64,000 bases of DNA from Brachybacterium sp. SGAir0954 (lineage in GTDB: Bacteria > Actinomycetota > Actinomycetes > Actinomycetales > Dermabacteraceae): positions 1,674,001-1,738,000 of the forward strand of contig NZ_CP027295.1 of the NCBI RefSeq assembly GCF_005490785.1, in the 5' to 3' direction. Positions 40,619-49,807 of this stretch are shown here, piece after piece. The position numbers were made by a program, and so were the translations under genes. The first letter of the stretch is position 1. Each line of letters begins with the position of its first letter. The notes under the pieces are model-generated. The model was given only the letters and a program-made list of their open reading frames with translations, did not search any database and was not told the origin of the DNA.

Positions 40619-42577
40619 GGTACTCGCCGACCACCGCCGCGCCCAGGTCATCAGCCTCCGGGGCGACCACGCGCCCGTCGACCCGCCGAGCCAAGGAGTC
40701 CAGGAACCTCGCCAGGTCCGGGTCCTCGCCGAGCCGGAAGAACGTCGTGCGCGCCCCGAGGGCGGCGACCTTGTCGAGCTCCGCGACGGTCAGCGCGATC
40801 GTCCGCGGGTCCGAGGGCCAGTCGAAGAACGCCTGCCCGCCCGGCAGCAGGTGCGCCGTCGGCTCCCCGTCGGTGACCACGAGGACCACCCCCTGTCGGT
40901 CCGGGTTCCGACGCAGGAACCGGTGGGCGAGCATGAGCGCGTGCTGCAGGTTCGTGCCCTGCTCGTGGCGGGGCGGCAGCGCCGTCAGCTCGGCGATGTC
41001 CAGGCGCTGCGCGTACTGGCCGAAGCCGATCACCTCGAGCTCGTCCCCGCGGAACCGGGTGGAGAGCAGGTGGTGCAGGGCGAGCGCGGTCCGCTTCATC
41101 GGCGTCCAGCGGTCCTCAAGCACCATGGAGAAGGAGGTGTCCACGAGCAGCGCCACCGCGGAGCGGGTGCGGGCCTCCGTCTCCTGCACCTGCACGTCCT
41201 CGATGCGCAGGCGCAGCGCGGAGGCGGGATCCCCGCCCTCCGCGGCGGTGCGGGTGATCGCACGGGTCATCGTCGCGGTCACGTCCCACGGCTCGGTGTC
41301 CCCGAAGGCCCAGTCCCGGCTCGCTCCCGACGGCTCCCCGCCCGCCCCGGCCAGCCGTGCGTCGCGCCGGCCCGAGCGGCTCGCGAGCCGCGTCGCCGCG
41401 TCCTGCAGCAGGCTCGCGCCGAGCCGCCGCATGGCCACCGGCGACAGCCGCAGGTCCCCGTCGCTGCCGCGGGGCAGCAGCTCCGAGTCCCGCAGCGCCC
41501 GCTCGAGCCGCGTGAGGGTCGCCGCGTCCGCGGCCGCCTCCGGGCCCAGCTGCCGGGCGAGGGCGTCGAGGTCCAGGTCGCCGAGGGAGGCGCCCGGGTA
41601 GTCCTGGCCCAGCTGCGCGGCGAGGGCGTCGAGCTCGGCGAGGTCGCCCAGCGGGCCCTGGCCGGTCAGGCCGTCGAGGTCCACGTCCTCGCCCCCGTCC
41701 CAGTCCAGGTCGGGGCGCAGCTGCTCGAGGGCCGCGTCCATCCGGGCGAGCTGGTCCATGAGCGCGGGGGAGCCGAAGGCCTGCTGCGAGAGCGCCATGA
41801 GCTCCGCCCGCTGCTCGGCGCTCATGCCGCGGAGCATCCGCTGCGCGGCGGAGGAGCGGGCGGCGAGGATCTCGATGAGCTCCTCCACGTCCTCGGGCTG
41901 CTCGGGGACGTGCTGACCGTGCTTCGCCATGAATGCCCAGAAGTCCTCCGGACCGTCCTCGTCGCGCGCATGCATCTCGAGGAGGGCGGTGAGGTCCGCG
42001 AGCATCTCCTCGATCTCGGCGCGGTCCGCGTCGGTCGCGTTCTCGAGCATCTGCTTCATGCCCTGGAAGCGGGCGTCGAGCAGGTCCTGCCCCAGCAGCT
42101 CCTGGATCTGCTGGTACAGCGCGCGACCCTCCGCGGAGGCCCAGTCGTAGTCGGAGAGCTGCATGACCGCGGCGGGCGTGGATCGCGGGAGGTCCGCGAT
42201 CTGCATCTCCCGGAGGGTCCGGTCGGTGGGGTCCATGGTCGTGTCCCGGGCGAGCTGGCCCCGTTCGGCGAGCACCGCCCGGTCCAGCAGTTCCCGCGCC
42301 TGCGCGAGGGTCGCCCCGAGCCGGTGGCGGGACATCAGGTCCTCCCGGCGCCGTCGCACGGCGCCCGCGAGGCGGTCCAGGCCCTGCCCGTCCCGGCCGC
42401 CGCGCCGCAGGTGCTCCCGGAGCGCCTGCTCGGGGAGTAGCCGGCCATGACGTCGTCGGCGATGACCGCGAGCGCTTCGCCGAGGTCCACGGGCGGGGCG
42501 AGCGGGTCTGGACCGCCCGCGTAGCGGCCGTAGCGCGCCGAGCCCGTGCGGCGGGGGCGCCGCTCCTGCTCAGCCAT
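40584..42577 (-). pseudogene. vWA-domain partner of a MoxR ATPase, split by a one-base frameshift
   Basis: Two frames together make one protein of about 664 residues. The first runs from ATG 42577 (MAEQERRPRRTGSARYGRY to VMAGYSP), the second continues EQALREHLRRGGRDGQGLDRL and on to the stop at 40584. The break is a CCCC run at 42432-42435: one added base would restore the frame. The C-terminal vWA domain has an intact MIDAS (DTSFSM, then TDGEPT), and a helical region fills the middle. It overlaps the AAA+ gene by 8 bases; MoxR/vWA pairs act as chaperones that insert metals or assemble complexes. It may be a sequencing error, a real lesion, or restarting at GTG 42359. Confidence 0.75.
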
Positions 42578-43979
42578 AGATGGTCTCCCCGTCCCCGGAG
42601 TCCTTGGACAGCTGACGGGCGAGGAAGAGGCCCTCGAGGGCGAGCTCGATCGCGCCGGCCCGCTCCCCGTCGCCGCCCTCGCTGCCGGAGCCCATGCGCT
42701 CGGCGATCTCGTCGTACAGCCCGGGCACGGAGAGCTGGGGCAGGTCCGCGAGCAGCGCCGCCGCCGTCACCCGCTCACCGGTGGTGACGGTGCGGGTGCC
42801 GTCGAGCGCGTCCACCAGCGGTCCCATCTCGAGACCGGCGAGGCGCTCGCGGACCGTGTCCGCGGTCGCGCGGCGCAGGGCGTGGCGGAGGATCTCCGCC
42901 TCCCGCCCCTCCTCCCCGGTCTCGAACTCGACCTTGCCGCGCAGCACGTCGAGCGCCGCCTCGAGGTCCACCGGCCGGGCGACGGCCACGTCCCCGGTGA
43001 GCGCCGTGCGCAGGCGCGCCGCCGCGGCGACCGTCTCCGCGCCGGAGATCGCGAAGCGGGCCGAGACGCCCGAGCCCTGGTTCACCGCGCTCGAGACCCG
43101 CAGCAGGCGGGTGAAGCGGGCGAGGACCTCGAGCAGGACGCCCGGCACCGAGGCGGCCGGCTGCGCCTCCTGGCGGATCACCGCCACCTCGTCCTCGAGC
43201 TCGAGCGGGTAGTGGGTGCGGATCTCCGCCCCGAAGCGGTCCTTGAGCGGGGTGATGATCCGGCCGCGGTTCGTGTAGTCCTCAGGGTTCGCGGAGGCCA
43301 CGACGAGCACGTCCAGCGGCAGGCGCAGCACGTAGCCGCGGATCTGCACGTCGCGCTCCTCCATGACGTTCAGCAGCGAGACCTGGATCCGCTCGGCGAG
43401 GTCGGGCAGCTCGTTGATCGCGACGATCCCGCGGTTCGCGCGCGGCACGAGCCCGTAGTGGATCGTCTCGGGGTCCCCGAGGCGCCGACCCTCCGCTACC
43501 CGCATCGGGTCCACGTCGCCGATCATGTCGGCGACCGAGGTGTCGGGGGTCGCGAGCTTCTCCACGTACCGCTCGGATCGGTGCCGCCACACGATCTCCA
43601 GTGCGTCGCCCTGCACGGCAACGGCGTCGAGGGACGCCTGCGTGAACGGGGCGAGGGGGTGCTCGTGCAGCTCGGAGCCCGCGATCGTTGGGGTCCATTC
43701 GTCGAGCAGCCCCGCGAGGGTGCGCAGCAGGCGGGTCTTGCCCTGGCCGCGCTCGCCGAGCAGCACCACGTCGTGCCCGGCGATGAGCGCGCGCTCGAGC
43801 TGCGGCAGCACCGTGGAGCGGAAGCCGTGGAGCCCGGGCCACGGGTCCTCGCCCCCGGTGATCCGGTCGAGCAGGTTCTCCCGCAGCTCCTCACGCAGGG
43901 GCCGGTAGGTGTGTCCCGACTCGCGCAGCGCGCCGAGGGTCGTGAGGGCAGGGTCGGGGGTGGTGGTGCTCTGGGTCAC
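42570..43979 (-). CDS. MoxR/magnesium-chelatase-like AAA+ ATPase
   Basis: A 469-residue AAA+ ATPase. Walker A is LLGERGQGKTRLLR (about residue 72); the Walker B/sensor region is RGIVAINELPDLAERIQVSLLNVMEERDVQIRGY and the sensor 1 stretch VVASANPEDYTNRGRIITPLKDRFG. A helical lid domain follows. Such ATPases work with vWA proteins, here encoded directly downstream with an 8-base overlap. GTG 43979 is 6 bases behind a TAGCGT box. Confidence 0.88.
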   Translation of the reverse strand: MTQSTTTPDPALTTLGALRESGHTYRPLREELRENLLDRITGGEDPWPGLHGFRSTVLPQLERALIAGHDVVLLGERGQGKTRLLRTLAGLLDEWTPTIAGSELHEHPLAPFTQASLDAVAVQGDALEIVWRHRSERYVEKLATPDTSVADMIGDVDPMRVAEGRRLGDPETIHYGLVPRANRGIVAINELPDLAERIQVSLLNVMEERDVQIRGYVLRLPLDVLVVASANPEDYTNRGRIITPLKDRFGAEIRTHYPLELEDEVAVIRQEAQPAASVPGVLLEVLARFTRLLRVSSAVNQGSGVSARFAISGAETVAAAARLRTALTGDVAVARPVDLEAALDVLRGKVEFETGEEGREAEILRHALRRATADTVRERLAGLEMGPLVDALDGTRTVTTGERVTAAALLADLPQLSVPGLYDEIAERMGSGSEGGDGERAGAIELALEGLFLARQLSKDSGDGETIYG

Positions 43980-43985
43980 CCTCCC

Positions 43986-43991
43986 ACGCTA
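43986..43991 (-). promoter_or_regulatory. Leaderless -10 box of the AAA+ ATPase gene
   Basis: TAGCGT on the minus strand with 6 bases to the GTG start at 43979. GGGAGG fills the gap and is too close for a normal ribosome binding site. Confidence 0.45.
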
Positions 43992-44089
43992 GACCCGGTC
44001 GCGGCCCGGTGGGGAGCCCCGACAGCACCACCCTCGGCGGGAATACCGCGACGGCGCGGAGCGGTCTTCTCGAGCGGCCCACCCGGTCG

Positions 44090-44095
44090 TACGGT
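44090..44095 (+). promoter_or_regulatory. Leaderless -10 box of the truncated phosphatase gene
   Basis: TACGGT ends 7 bases before ATG 44103, so the broken gene may still be transcribed into the inserted segment. Confidence 0.4.
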
Positions 44096-44102
44096 GGCCG
44101 CG

Positions 44103-44328
44103 ATGAGCTCCCGCGCCGCCCCCGCCACCACCGTGCTGCTGATCCGTCACGGCACCACCGCCACCACCGGGTCCCTTCTGCCCGGCCGCACCCCCGGCCT
44201 GCACCTCGCCCCGAGTGGCCGGGAGCAGGCGCGCGCCCTCGTCGAGCGCCTCGAGGGGACGCGGATCGACGCTCTCCACGCCTCCCCGCTCGCACGGACG
44301 CGGGAGACGGCCGCCCCGCTCGCCGCGG
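44103..44328 (+). pseudogene. Histidine phosphatase (phosphoglycerate-mutase-like), 5' fragment
   Basis: ATG 44103 opens a histidine phosphatase: TTVLLIRHGTTATTGSLLPGR with the phospho-His in RHG, then LAPSGREQARALVERLEG and ALHASPLARTRETAAPLA. After about 75 residues the sequence switches, at 44329, to a copy of the thymidine kinase gene in another frame. Intact enzymes need about 200 residues including a second His and Glu, so this is dead. Its 3' remainder is not recognisable downstream. Confidence 0.8.
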
Positions 44329-44610
44329 CCCATGTTCGCCGGGAAGTCGGAGGAGCTGATCCGCCGGGTGCGCCGCGCGCACCTCGCCGGGCTCCGCGTC
44401 GAGGTCCTCACCCACGCCCTCGACACCCGCTACGCGGAGGGCATCACCGCGCACACCGGGGACCGGATCCCCGCCCGCGCCGTGGCCGACGCCCCCGCGC
44501 TGCGGGACCTGCTCCGGGCGGGCGCGCCGGATCTCCTCGCGATCGACGAGGCGCAGTTCTTCGGCCCCGACCTCGTCGATCCCGTGCTGGAGGCGGCGCG
44601 GGCCGGGAGC
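44329..44610 (+). pseudogene. Duplicated thymidine kinase fragment
   Basis: These 282 bases match 34313-34594 of tdk with a single substitution. They encode residues from PMFAGKSEELIRR to DPVLEAARAGS: the P-loop and catalytic Glu motif, but not the zinc-binding end. At 44610/44611 the sequence jumps to material equivalent to 34818, so 223 bases of tdk are missing. The fragment is fused in frame to unrelated upstream codons and cannot make a complete kinase. Confidence 0.9.
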
Positions 44611-44815
44611 TGCTCCACCACGAGCGGCCCTGAGCGTCCACCTCAGGAGCGGGCTGCCTCCGCGGCGGCCTCGAGCCGTGCGGTGTCCAGGCGACGCTGC
44701 GCGAACATCTCCGCGGTCACCGCCGTGGCGACCGGTCCGGACTCCGCGAGCTGGTCGTCGAGGCGCTGCGGGACGATCTGCGAGCTCACGCCCCAGCGGT
44801 CCTTGCACCAGCCCC
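44611..44815 (-). pseudogene. Duplicated VOC-protein fragment (3' part)
   Basis: Equivalent to 34818-35021: the tdk tail and, on the minus strand, the last 56 or so codons of the VOC gene (GWCKDRWGVSSQIVPQRLDD to LEAAAEAARS, stop at 44643-44645). There is no start codon. Identity is about nine in ten by eye, clearly lower than the neighbouring tdk fragment, so the two halves have different histories. Confidence 0.85.
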
Positions 44816-44891
44816 ACCGGCCCTCGTCGCCACCGGCGGCGCGGACGGGACGGGCACCGACGGCTCAGCGGGCATCGCCGGCTCAGGGGCC

Positions 44892-45221
44892 TCAGCGGTC
44901 CTCGAGAGCCTGCTCGAGCTCCGCCTTGCTCATGCGGGACCGCCCCTCGATCCCCTCGCGCCGCGCGTCCTGGTAGAGCTGCTCCTTCGTGCGGCCCTGC
45001 GCCCCCTCGTGGGAGCGGCGCCCGCCGCGGCGGGAGGGGGAGTCGTCCTCGAGGGAGGTGCGGGAGGCCTCCTCCGCCTCACCCGCCTGCGCCCGCGTCT
45101 TGTTGACCGTGCGCGCGGCGATCTCCTCCGCCGTGCCCTCGTCCTCGCCCCGCTCGAGGGCGCTGTCCTTCACGTGCTCGTACTGGCGCTCGCGCTTGTC
45201 GCTCCAGGCCTGCTGCGGCAT
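44892..45221 (-). CDS. Small Rho-N-type protein (often named plasmid stabilisation protein)
   Basis: A 109-residue, very hydrophilic protein. It begins MPQQAWSDKRERQYEHVKDS and contains EIAARTVNKTRAQAGE, RRGGRRSHEGAQGRTKEQLY and a C-terminal Rho-N/SAP-like helix pair DARREGIEGRSRMSKAELEQALED. Homologues occur widely in actinobacterial chromosomes under the plasmid-stabilisation label, which has little support; nucleic-acid binding is a fair guess. It lies immediately beside the duplication scar. Confidence 0.8.
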   Translation of the reverse strand: MPQQAWSDKRERQYEHVKDSALERGEDEGTAEEIAARTVNKTRAQAGEAEEASRTSLEDDSPSRRGGRRSHEGAQGRTKEQLYQDARREGIEGRSRMSKAELEQALEDR

Positions 45222-45301
45222 GGCCGCTCCTTCCGTCGGCGGGCGGGGACGGGACGCCCCGTGCCTCGATCCTCCACCGTCGACGCGGGGCTGTCGAGGG
45301 C

Positions 45302-45952
45302 TCAGGCGTGCTCGGCGAGCGGCACGGCGGCCTCCGCGGCGACCTCGCGCCACGTCGCCGCGAGAGAGGCGATCGTGGCGTGGGCGTTCAGACCGCTCGG
45401 CTGGGGCACCACCCAGAGCGTCGGCCCCTCCGGCCAGCCGTCCGGCAGCACCTCCTCCTGGCGGCCCAGCCGCGCCTTCGGCAGGTCGAAGGCCTGGCGG
45501 TACGCGGTGATGCCCGCGATCGCGACGACCCGCGGTGCGAGGGCAGGCAGTCGGGAGAGGAGGCCGGCCCCGCCCTCGCGCAGCTCCTCGCGGCGCAGCT
45601 GGTCGGCGCGCGCCGTCGCCCGTCCCACGAGGTTCGTGACGCCCACGCCGCGGCCCAGCAGGTCCGCGGCGTCCTCGTCCTCGAGTCCGCGCGAGGCGTC
45701 CACCGGGCGGGAGGTGAGACCGGCGGCGTGCAGCGAGGGCCAGAAGCGGTTGCCGGGGCGGGCAAAGGGCGCGTTCACCGCGGCGGTCCACAGCCCCGGG
45801 TTGATGCCCACGATCAGCAGGCGCAGCGCCGGATCGGCCGACGGGTCCGGCAGCAGGTCGTCGATGACGTCCGGATCCGTGGTGGGGACCTCGGCGAGGT
45901 CGTCCTTCGTGGGGCGTCGGCCGCGGAGCGGGGAGGGGCGTCGGGGCATCAC
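45302..45952 (-). CDS. mug: G/U mismatch-specific DNA glycosylase (Mug/TDG family)
   Basis: A 216-residue uracil/thymine mismatch glycosylase. Motif 1 is LLIVGINPGLWTAAVNAPFARPGNRFWPSLHAAG (catalytic Asn in GINPG, about residue 50), motif 2 is VVPQPSGLNAH (about 187), and LEDEDAADLLGRGVGVTNLVGRAT lies between them as in Mug. It excises uracil or thymine opposite guanine. The GTG start 45952 is preferred over ATG 45949 because a TAGGGT box ends exactly 6 bases before it. Confidence 0.9.
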   Translation of the reverse strand: MMPRRPSPLRGRRPTKDDLAEVPTTDPDVIDDLLPDPSADPALRLLIVGINPGLWTAAVNAPFARPGNRFWPSLHAAGLTSRPVDASRGLEDEDAADLLGRGVGVTNLVGRATARADQLRREELREGGAGLLSRLPALAPRVVAIAGITAYRQAFDLPKARLGRQEEVLPDGWPEGPTLWVVPQPSGLNAHATIASLAATWREVAAEAAVPLAEHA

Positions 45953-45958
45953 CCCGGC

Positions 45959-45964
45959 ACCCTA
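45959..45964 (-). promoter_or_regulatory. Leaderless -10 box of the mug gene
   Basis: TAGGGT on the minus strand, 6 bases before GTG 45952. Confidence 0.5.
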
Positions 45965-46031
45965 GCCCGCGTCCCGAGAGGTGCCCGTCCGGAGGGCGGA
46001 CCGCGCGGACGGCCCGGGGAGGGGGCGCCAC

Positions 46032-46037
46032 TAGGCT
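46032..46037 (+). promoter_or_regulatory. Leaderless -10 box of the GH92 gene
   Basis: TAGGCT ends 7 bases before ATG 46045; no ribosome binding site is visible. Confidence 0.5.
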
Positions 46038-46044
46038 CGTCCCC

Positions 46045-49000
46045 ATGATCGTCACCGTCGACGCCGGCCCCCAGGGGACCCCCACCAGCAGGGACGGCGC
46101 GGGCTTCCTCGCGCCCACCGCCCTCGCCTACCGCCTCGCCCCGGGGGAGAGGGCCGAGGCGCCGCTGCCCGCGCAGGACGGGGTCGAGAGCATCGTGGGC
46201 CGCCGCATCGCCCCCGGAGACGTGCTGCGCACCTATCTGTTCCCCGCTCTCGACGAGGCCCAGACCTGGGGTGCGACCCACGTCGCGATCGACCTCGAGC
46301 TCGACGACGGCACCCGCCTCTCCGCTCTCGACCCCCGCGACCAGCACGGCACCCCCGCCACCGCGAGCGGCCTCGGGGAGGGCCGGATCCTCTACGCCGA
46401 CCAGTGGAACGACGTGCAGGTGGACCTCGCCGCCGCCGCGGGCCGCACGATCACCGGGGTGCTCCTCGCGGCGGACGCCCCCGCGGGCGGCGACCCCGAG
46501 CTGCGCGGCTGGATCGACGGCCCGTACCTGGGCCCGCTCCCCGCGGATCCTCCCCTCGACGACCCGGTCGCCTGGGTGGACACCCGCCGCGGCACCTACG
46601 CCTCGGGCGACTTCTCGCGCGGCAACAACCTCCCGCTCACCGCCTGGCCCAACGGCTTCGCCTTCTTCACCCCGATGACCGACGCCCGCACCCGGCGCTG
46701 GGTGTACGAGTACCACCGCCGCAACGGCGCCGACAACCGGCCCCGCCTCGAGGGCCTCGGCATCTCCCACCAGCCGAGCCCCTGGATGGGGGACCGCGCC
46801 CAGTTCCTGCTCATGCCGCTGGACGCCGACGCCGCGGACGCCTCCCCGGCCGCCCGTGCGCTCGGCTTCTCCCACGCCGACGAGGTCGCCCGCCCCGACC
46901 TCTACGCCGTGACCCTCGACGGCGCGCACACCCTGCGCCTCGCCCCCACCGACCACGGCGCCGTGATCGAGGTCGGCGCCCCCGCGGGTCCCGCCCCGCG
47001 GCTCCTGCTCGAGGGCGTCGACGAGCACTCCCGGGTGCTCACCGAGGACGCCGTCGGCCGCGGCCTCGTCCGCGCCTGGGTGGACTCCGGCATCGACGAG
47101 GGGTTCGCTCGGGCCGACGGCACGACCCGCATGTTCGTGCGCGCCGAGCTCGACCCCGCCCCTGTCGCCGTCGAGCCGGCGCCCGGGGCGACGCCCGGCG
47201 CGGCCGTGCTGCGCTTCGCCGAGGGCACCACCGCGGTGACCGTGCGCTGGGTGACGAGCTTCGTGGGCCAGGAGCAGGCCGAGCGGACCTTCGCACGGGA
47301 GCTCGCGGGACGCACCCTCGAGCAGGTGCGCGAGGCCGCCCACTCCGCCTGGACCGAGCGGCTCTCCGTGATCGAGGTGCCCGAGGCCACGCCCCCGCAG
47401 CGCCGCACCCTCACCGGGAGCCTCTACCGCCTGAACCTCTACCCCAACTCCCACTGGGAGGACGCGGGGGAGGAGGGCGCGCCGCGCCCCGTGCACGCGA
47501 GCCCCGTGCTGCCCGTCCTCGGCGAGGCGAGCGACGACGCGACGAACGCGCAGATCGTCGACGGACGCATGGCCGTGAACCACGGCTTCTGGGACACCTA
47601 CCGCACCGCCTGGCCCGCCTACGCGCTGCTCTACCCCGAGCTCGCCGCGCAGCTCGCCGACGACTTCGTCCAGCAGCACCGCGAGGGCGGCTGGATCGCC
47701 CGCTGGTCCGCGCCGGGCTACGCCGACTGCATGACCGGCACGAGCTCCGACATCTCCTTCGCGGACCTCCAGGTGAAAGGCGTCCCGCTGCCGGACCCGC
47801 TCGCGACCTACGAGGCCGGCCTGCGCAATGCGACCGTGACCCCGAGCGCGGGGGAGGTGGGCCGCCGCGGCGGGGAGCGCTCCGTGTTCACCGGCTACGT
47901 CGACACCGACACCGAGGAGTCCGTCTCCTGGGCGCTCGAGGCGCACATCAACGACGCGGGCCTCGCCGCCCAGGCAGAGCTCCTCGCCGCCGGCCCCGCA
48001 CTGCCCGAGGCGCGCCGCCGGGAGATCCGCGAGGAGGCCGCCTACCTGCGCGCCCGCTCCGCGAACTACCCGCTGCTCTTCGACCCCGCCGTGGGCTTCT
48101 TCCAGGGCCGCCGGGCCGACGGCGCCGTCGCGCAGACGCCCGAGGAGTTCGACCCGCTCTCCTGGGGCGGGGACTTCACCGAGACCGACGGCTGGAACTT
48201 CGCCTTCCACGTCCCGCACGACGGCGAGGGCCTCGCCTCCCTGTACGGCGGCCGCGACGGGCTCCGCGCGAAGCTCGAGGAGTTCTTCGCGACCCCGGAG
48301 CGGGCGGACCGCAAGGGCACCTACGGCCACGCGATCCACGAGATGGACGAGGCGCGAGCCGTCAGGATGGGCCAGTTCGGCATGTCCAACCAGCCCTCCC
48401 ACCACATCCCGTTCCTCTTCCACCACGCGGGCGCCCCCGAGCGGGCGATGGAGGTCGTGCGGGAGGTGCAGCGCCGGCTGTTCGTCGGCGAGCAGATCGG
48501 CCAGGGCTACCCCGGCGACGAGGACAACGGCGAGATGAGCGCCTGGTGGCTGCTCACGGCGCTCGGCCTGTACCCGCTGCAGCTCGGCACGCCCCGCTAC
48601 CACCTCGTCGCGCCCCTGTTCGCGCAGGCCCGCGTGCGGCCGCTCGGCGGCGAGGCGTTCACGGTGACCGCGACCGGGCAGGCCCCGGACCACCCCTTTG
48701 TCACCGCGATGACCGTGCGCGGGCAGGACCATCCCCAGGCCTGGATCGAGCACGGTGACCTGCGCGGCGAGATCGCGATGGCGCTCGCCGGGGAGCCGGC
48801 CGGCTGGGGCGAGGTGCCGCCCTCGCCCACGGCGCCCGGCCGGAGCCCCCGCCCGCTGCTCGACCTGCTGCCGCGCGACGGTGCGGATCCGCTCCTGGAC
48901 GACGACTCCCGGACCGAGGTCGAGCTGACCGGGGCCGAGCCGGCCGGGGCCGACAAGATCACGATCGTGCTGCCCGAGCTCGAGGAGCCGTCCGCGGCCC

Positions 49001-49242
49001 GCTTCCTCACCCTCACCTCGGGCGCCGAGGAGGGGGCGGACCCGATCGCCTGGCGGCTCGAGATCTCCTCCGACGGCGCCGCTTGGGAGCTGCTCGACGC
49101 CCGCGAGGGCCTGACCTTCCCGTGGCGGCGGCAGACCCGGCCCTTCGCCCTGCCGGAGCACGCGCCCGTCGCCCACCACCGGATCGTGCTGCGCGGCACC
49201 GGGGCGGCGGTGCGGCTCGCCCAGGCGGAGCTGCTCGCCTGA
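46045..49242 (+). CDS. GH92-family alpha-mannosidase, apparently cytosolic
   Basis: A 1065-residue glycoside hydrolase. An N-terminal beta-sandwich (about 1-190) precedes the GH92 core: VDTRRGTYASGDFSRGNNLP, LPVLGEASDDATNAQIVDG, NHGFWDTYRTAWPAYALLYPE, MTGTSSDISFAD and the hallmark QGYPGDEDNGEMSAWWLLTALGLYPL (about 813). A beta-rich C-terminal domain closes it. The family are calcium-dependent exo-alpha-mannosidases, mostly alpha-1,2, acting on mannans and N-glycans. No signal peptide is present although most members are exported, so imported manno-oligosaccharides are the likely substrate. It is monocistronic. Confidence 0.92.
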   Translation: MIVTVDAGPQGTPTSRDGAGFLAPTALAYRLAPGERAEAPLPAQDGVESIVGRRIAPGDVLRTYLFPALDEAQTWGATHVAIDLELDDGTRLSALDPRDQHGTPATASGLGEGRILYADQWNDVQVDLAAAAGRTITGVLLAADAPAGGDPELRGWIDGPYLGPLPADPPLDDPVAWVDTRRGTYASGDFSRGNNLPLTAWPNGFAFFTPMTDARTRRWVYEYHRRNGADNRPRLEGLGISHQPSPWMGDRAQFLLMPLDADAADASPAARALGFSHADEVARPDLYAVTLDGAHTLRLAPTDHGAVIEVGAPAGPAPRLLLEGVDEHSRVLTEDAVGRGLVRAWVDSGIDEGFARADGTTRMFVRAELDPAPVAVEPAPGATPGAAVLRFAEGTTAVTVRWVTSFVGQEQAERTFARELAGRTLEQVREAAHSAWTERLSVIEVPEATPPQRRTLTGSLYRLNLYPNSHWEDAGEEGAPRPVHASPVLPVLGEASDDATNAQIVDGRMAVNHGFWDTYRTAWPAYALLYPELAAQLADDFVQQHREGGWIARWSAPGYADCMTGTSSDISFADLQVKGVPLPDPLATYEAGLRNATVTPSAGEVGRRGGERSVFTGYVDTDTEESVSWALEAHINDAGLAAQAELLAAGPALPEARRREIREEAAYLRARSANYPLLFDPAVGFFQGRRADGAVAQTPEEFDPLSWGGDFTETDGWNFAFHVPHDGEGLASLYGGRDGLRAKLEEFFATPERADRKGTYGHAIHEMDEARAVRMGQFGMSNQPSHHIPFLFHHAGAPERAMEVVREVQRRLFVGEQIGQGYPGDEDNGEMSAWWLLTALGLYPLQLGTPRYHLVAPLFAQARVRPLGGEAFTVTATGQAPDHPFVTAMTVRGQDHPQAWIEHGDLRGEIAMALAGEPAGWGEVPPSPTAPGRSPRPLLDLLPRDGADPLLDDDSRTEVELTGAEPAGADKITIVLPELEEPSAARFLTLTSGAEEGADPIAWRLEISSDGAAWELLDAREGLTFPWRRQTRPFALPEHAPVAHHRIVLRGTGAAVRLAQAELLA

Positions 49243-49297
49243 GGGCATCGGTACGATCGGGGACCTCGCGCCCCACCGATCCAGGAGCTGTCCCACG

Positions 49298-49807
49298 ATG
49301 ACCCAGGCCTACCACGCCGATTCCTCCGATCTCGCGGAGAAGGAGGTGCTGACCTGGGAGCAGTTCGGCACCGCCTCCCGGGAGCTCGCGCAGAAGATCG
49401 CCGACTCCGACTTCGCCCCGGAGATCATCATCGCGATCGCGCGCGGCGGCCTGCTGCCCGCGGGCTCGCTCTCCTACGCGCTGGGCCTCAAGCTCTCCGA
49501 CGCGATCAACGTCGAGTTCTACACCGACGTCCACGAGACGCTGCCGGATCCGGTGCTGCTCGCCCCGATGCTCGACACCGAGTCGATCGCCGGGAAGCGT
49601 CTGCTCGTCGTCGACGACGTCGCCGACTCCGGGCGCACCCTCGCGCTCGTGCTCGACCTGCTGCGGGAGACCGGCGCGGACGCCCGCAGCGCCGTGCTCT
49701 ACGCGAAGTCCGCCTCGGTGATCGCCCCCGACTTCGCGTGGCGCCGCACCGACCGCTGGATCGTCTTCCCGTGGTCCGCGGAGCCCCCGGTCACCCCGAG
49801 CGCGTGA
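49298..49807 (+). CDS. Phosphoribosyltransferase (xanthine/guanine type)
   Basis: A 169-residue type I phosphoribosyltransferase. The PRPP-binding loop is RLLVVDDVADSGRTL (about residues 100-114), preceded by IIIAIARGGLLPAGSLSYALGL. These small enzymes usually salvage xanthine or guanine by making the nucleotide from PRPP; the base cannot be fixed from the sequence. A CCAGGAG ribosome binding site precedes the ATG and a TACGAT -10 box lies at 49252. It converges on the next gene, overlapping by 17 bases. Confidence 0.88.
   Translation: MTQAYHADSSDLAEKEVLTWEQFGTASRELAQKIADSDFAPEIIIAIARGGLLPAGSLSYALGLKLSDAINVEFYTDVHETLPDPVLLAPMLDTESIAGKRLLVVDDVADSGRTLALVLDLLRETGADARSAVLYAKSASVIAPDFAWRRTDRWIVFPWSAEPPVTPSA

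Noticed and set aside
42425-42445. Programmed -1 frameshifting in the vWA gene
   Set aside because: The CTCCCCGAG context is not a standard X-XXY-YYZ slippery heptamer and I see no clear downstream stimulatory structure. A lost base is simpler.
44329-44815. An insertion sequence or transposon carrying tdk
   Set aside because: No transposase, terminal inverted repeats or target duplication were seen at the junctions. Homology to the locus at 34.3 kb explains the content.
45949-49296. A long open frame of over 1100 codons on the strand opposite the GH92 gene
   Set aside because: It is low-complexity, rich in Arg, Gly, Val and Glu, with no domain. Long antisense frames are expected from GC-biased third positions opposite a real gene.
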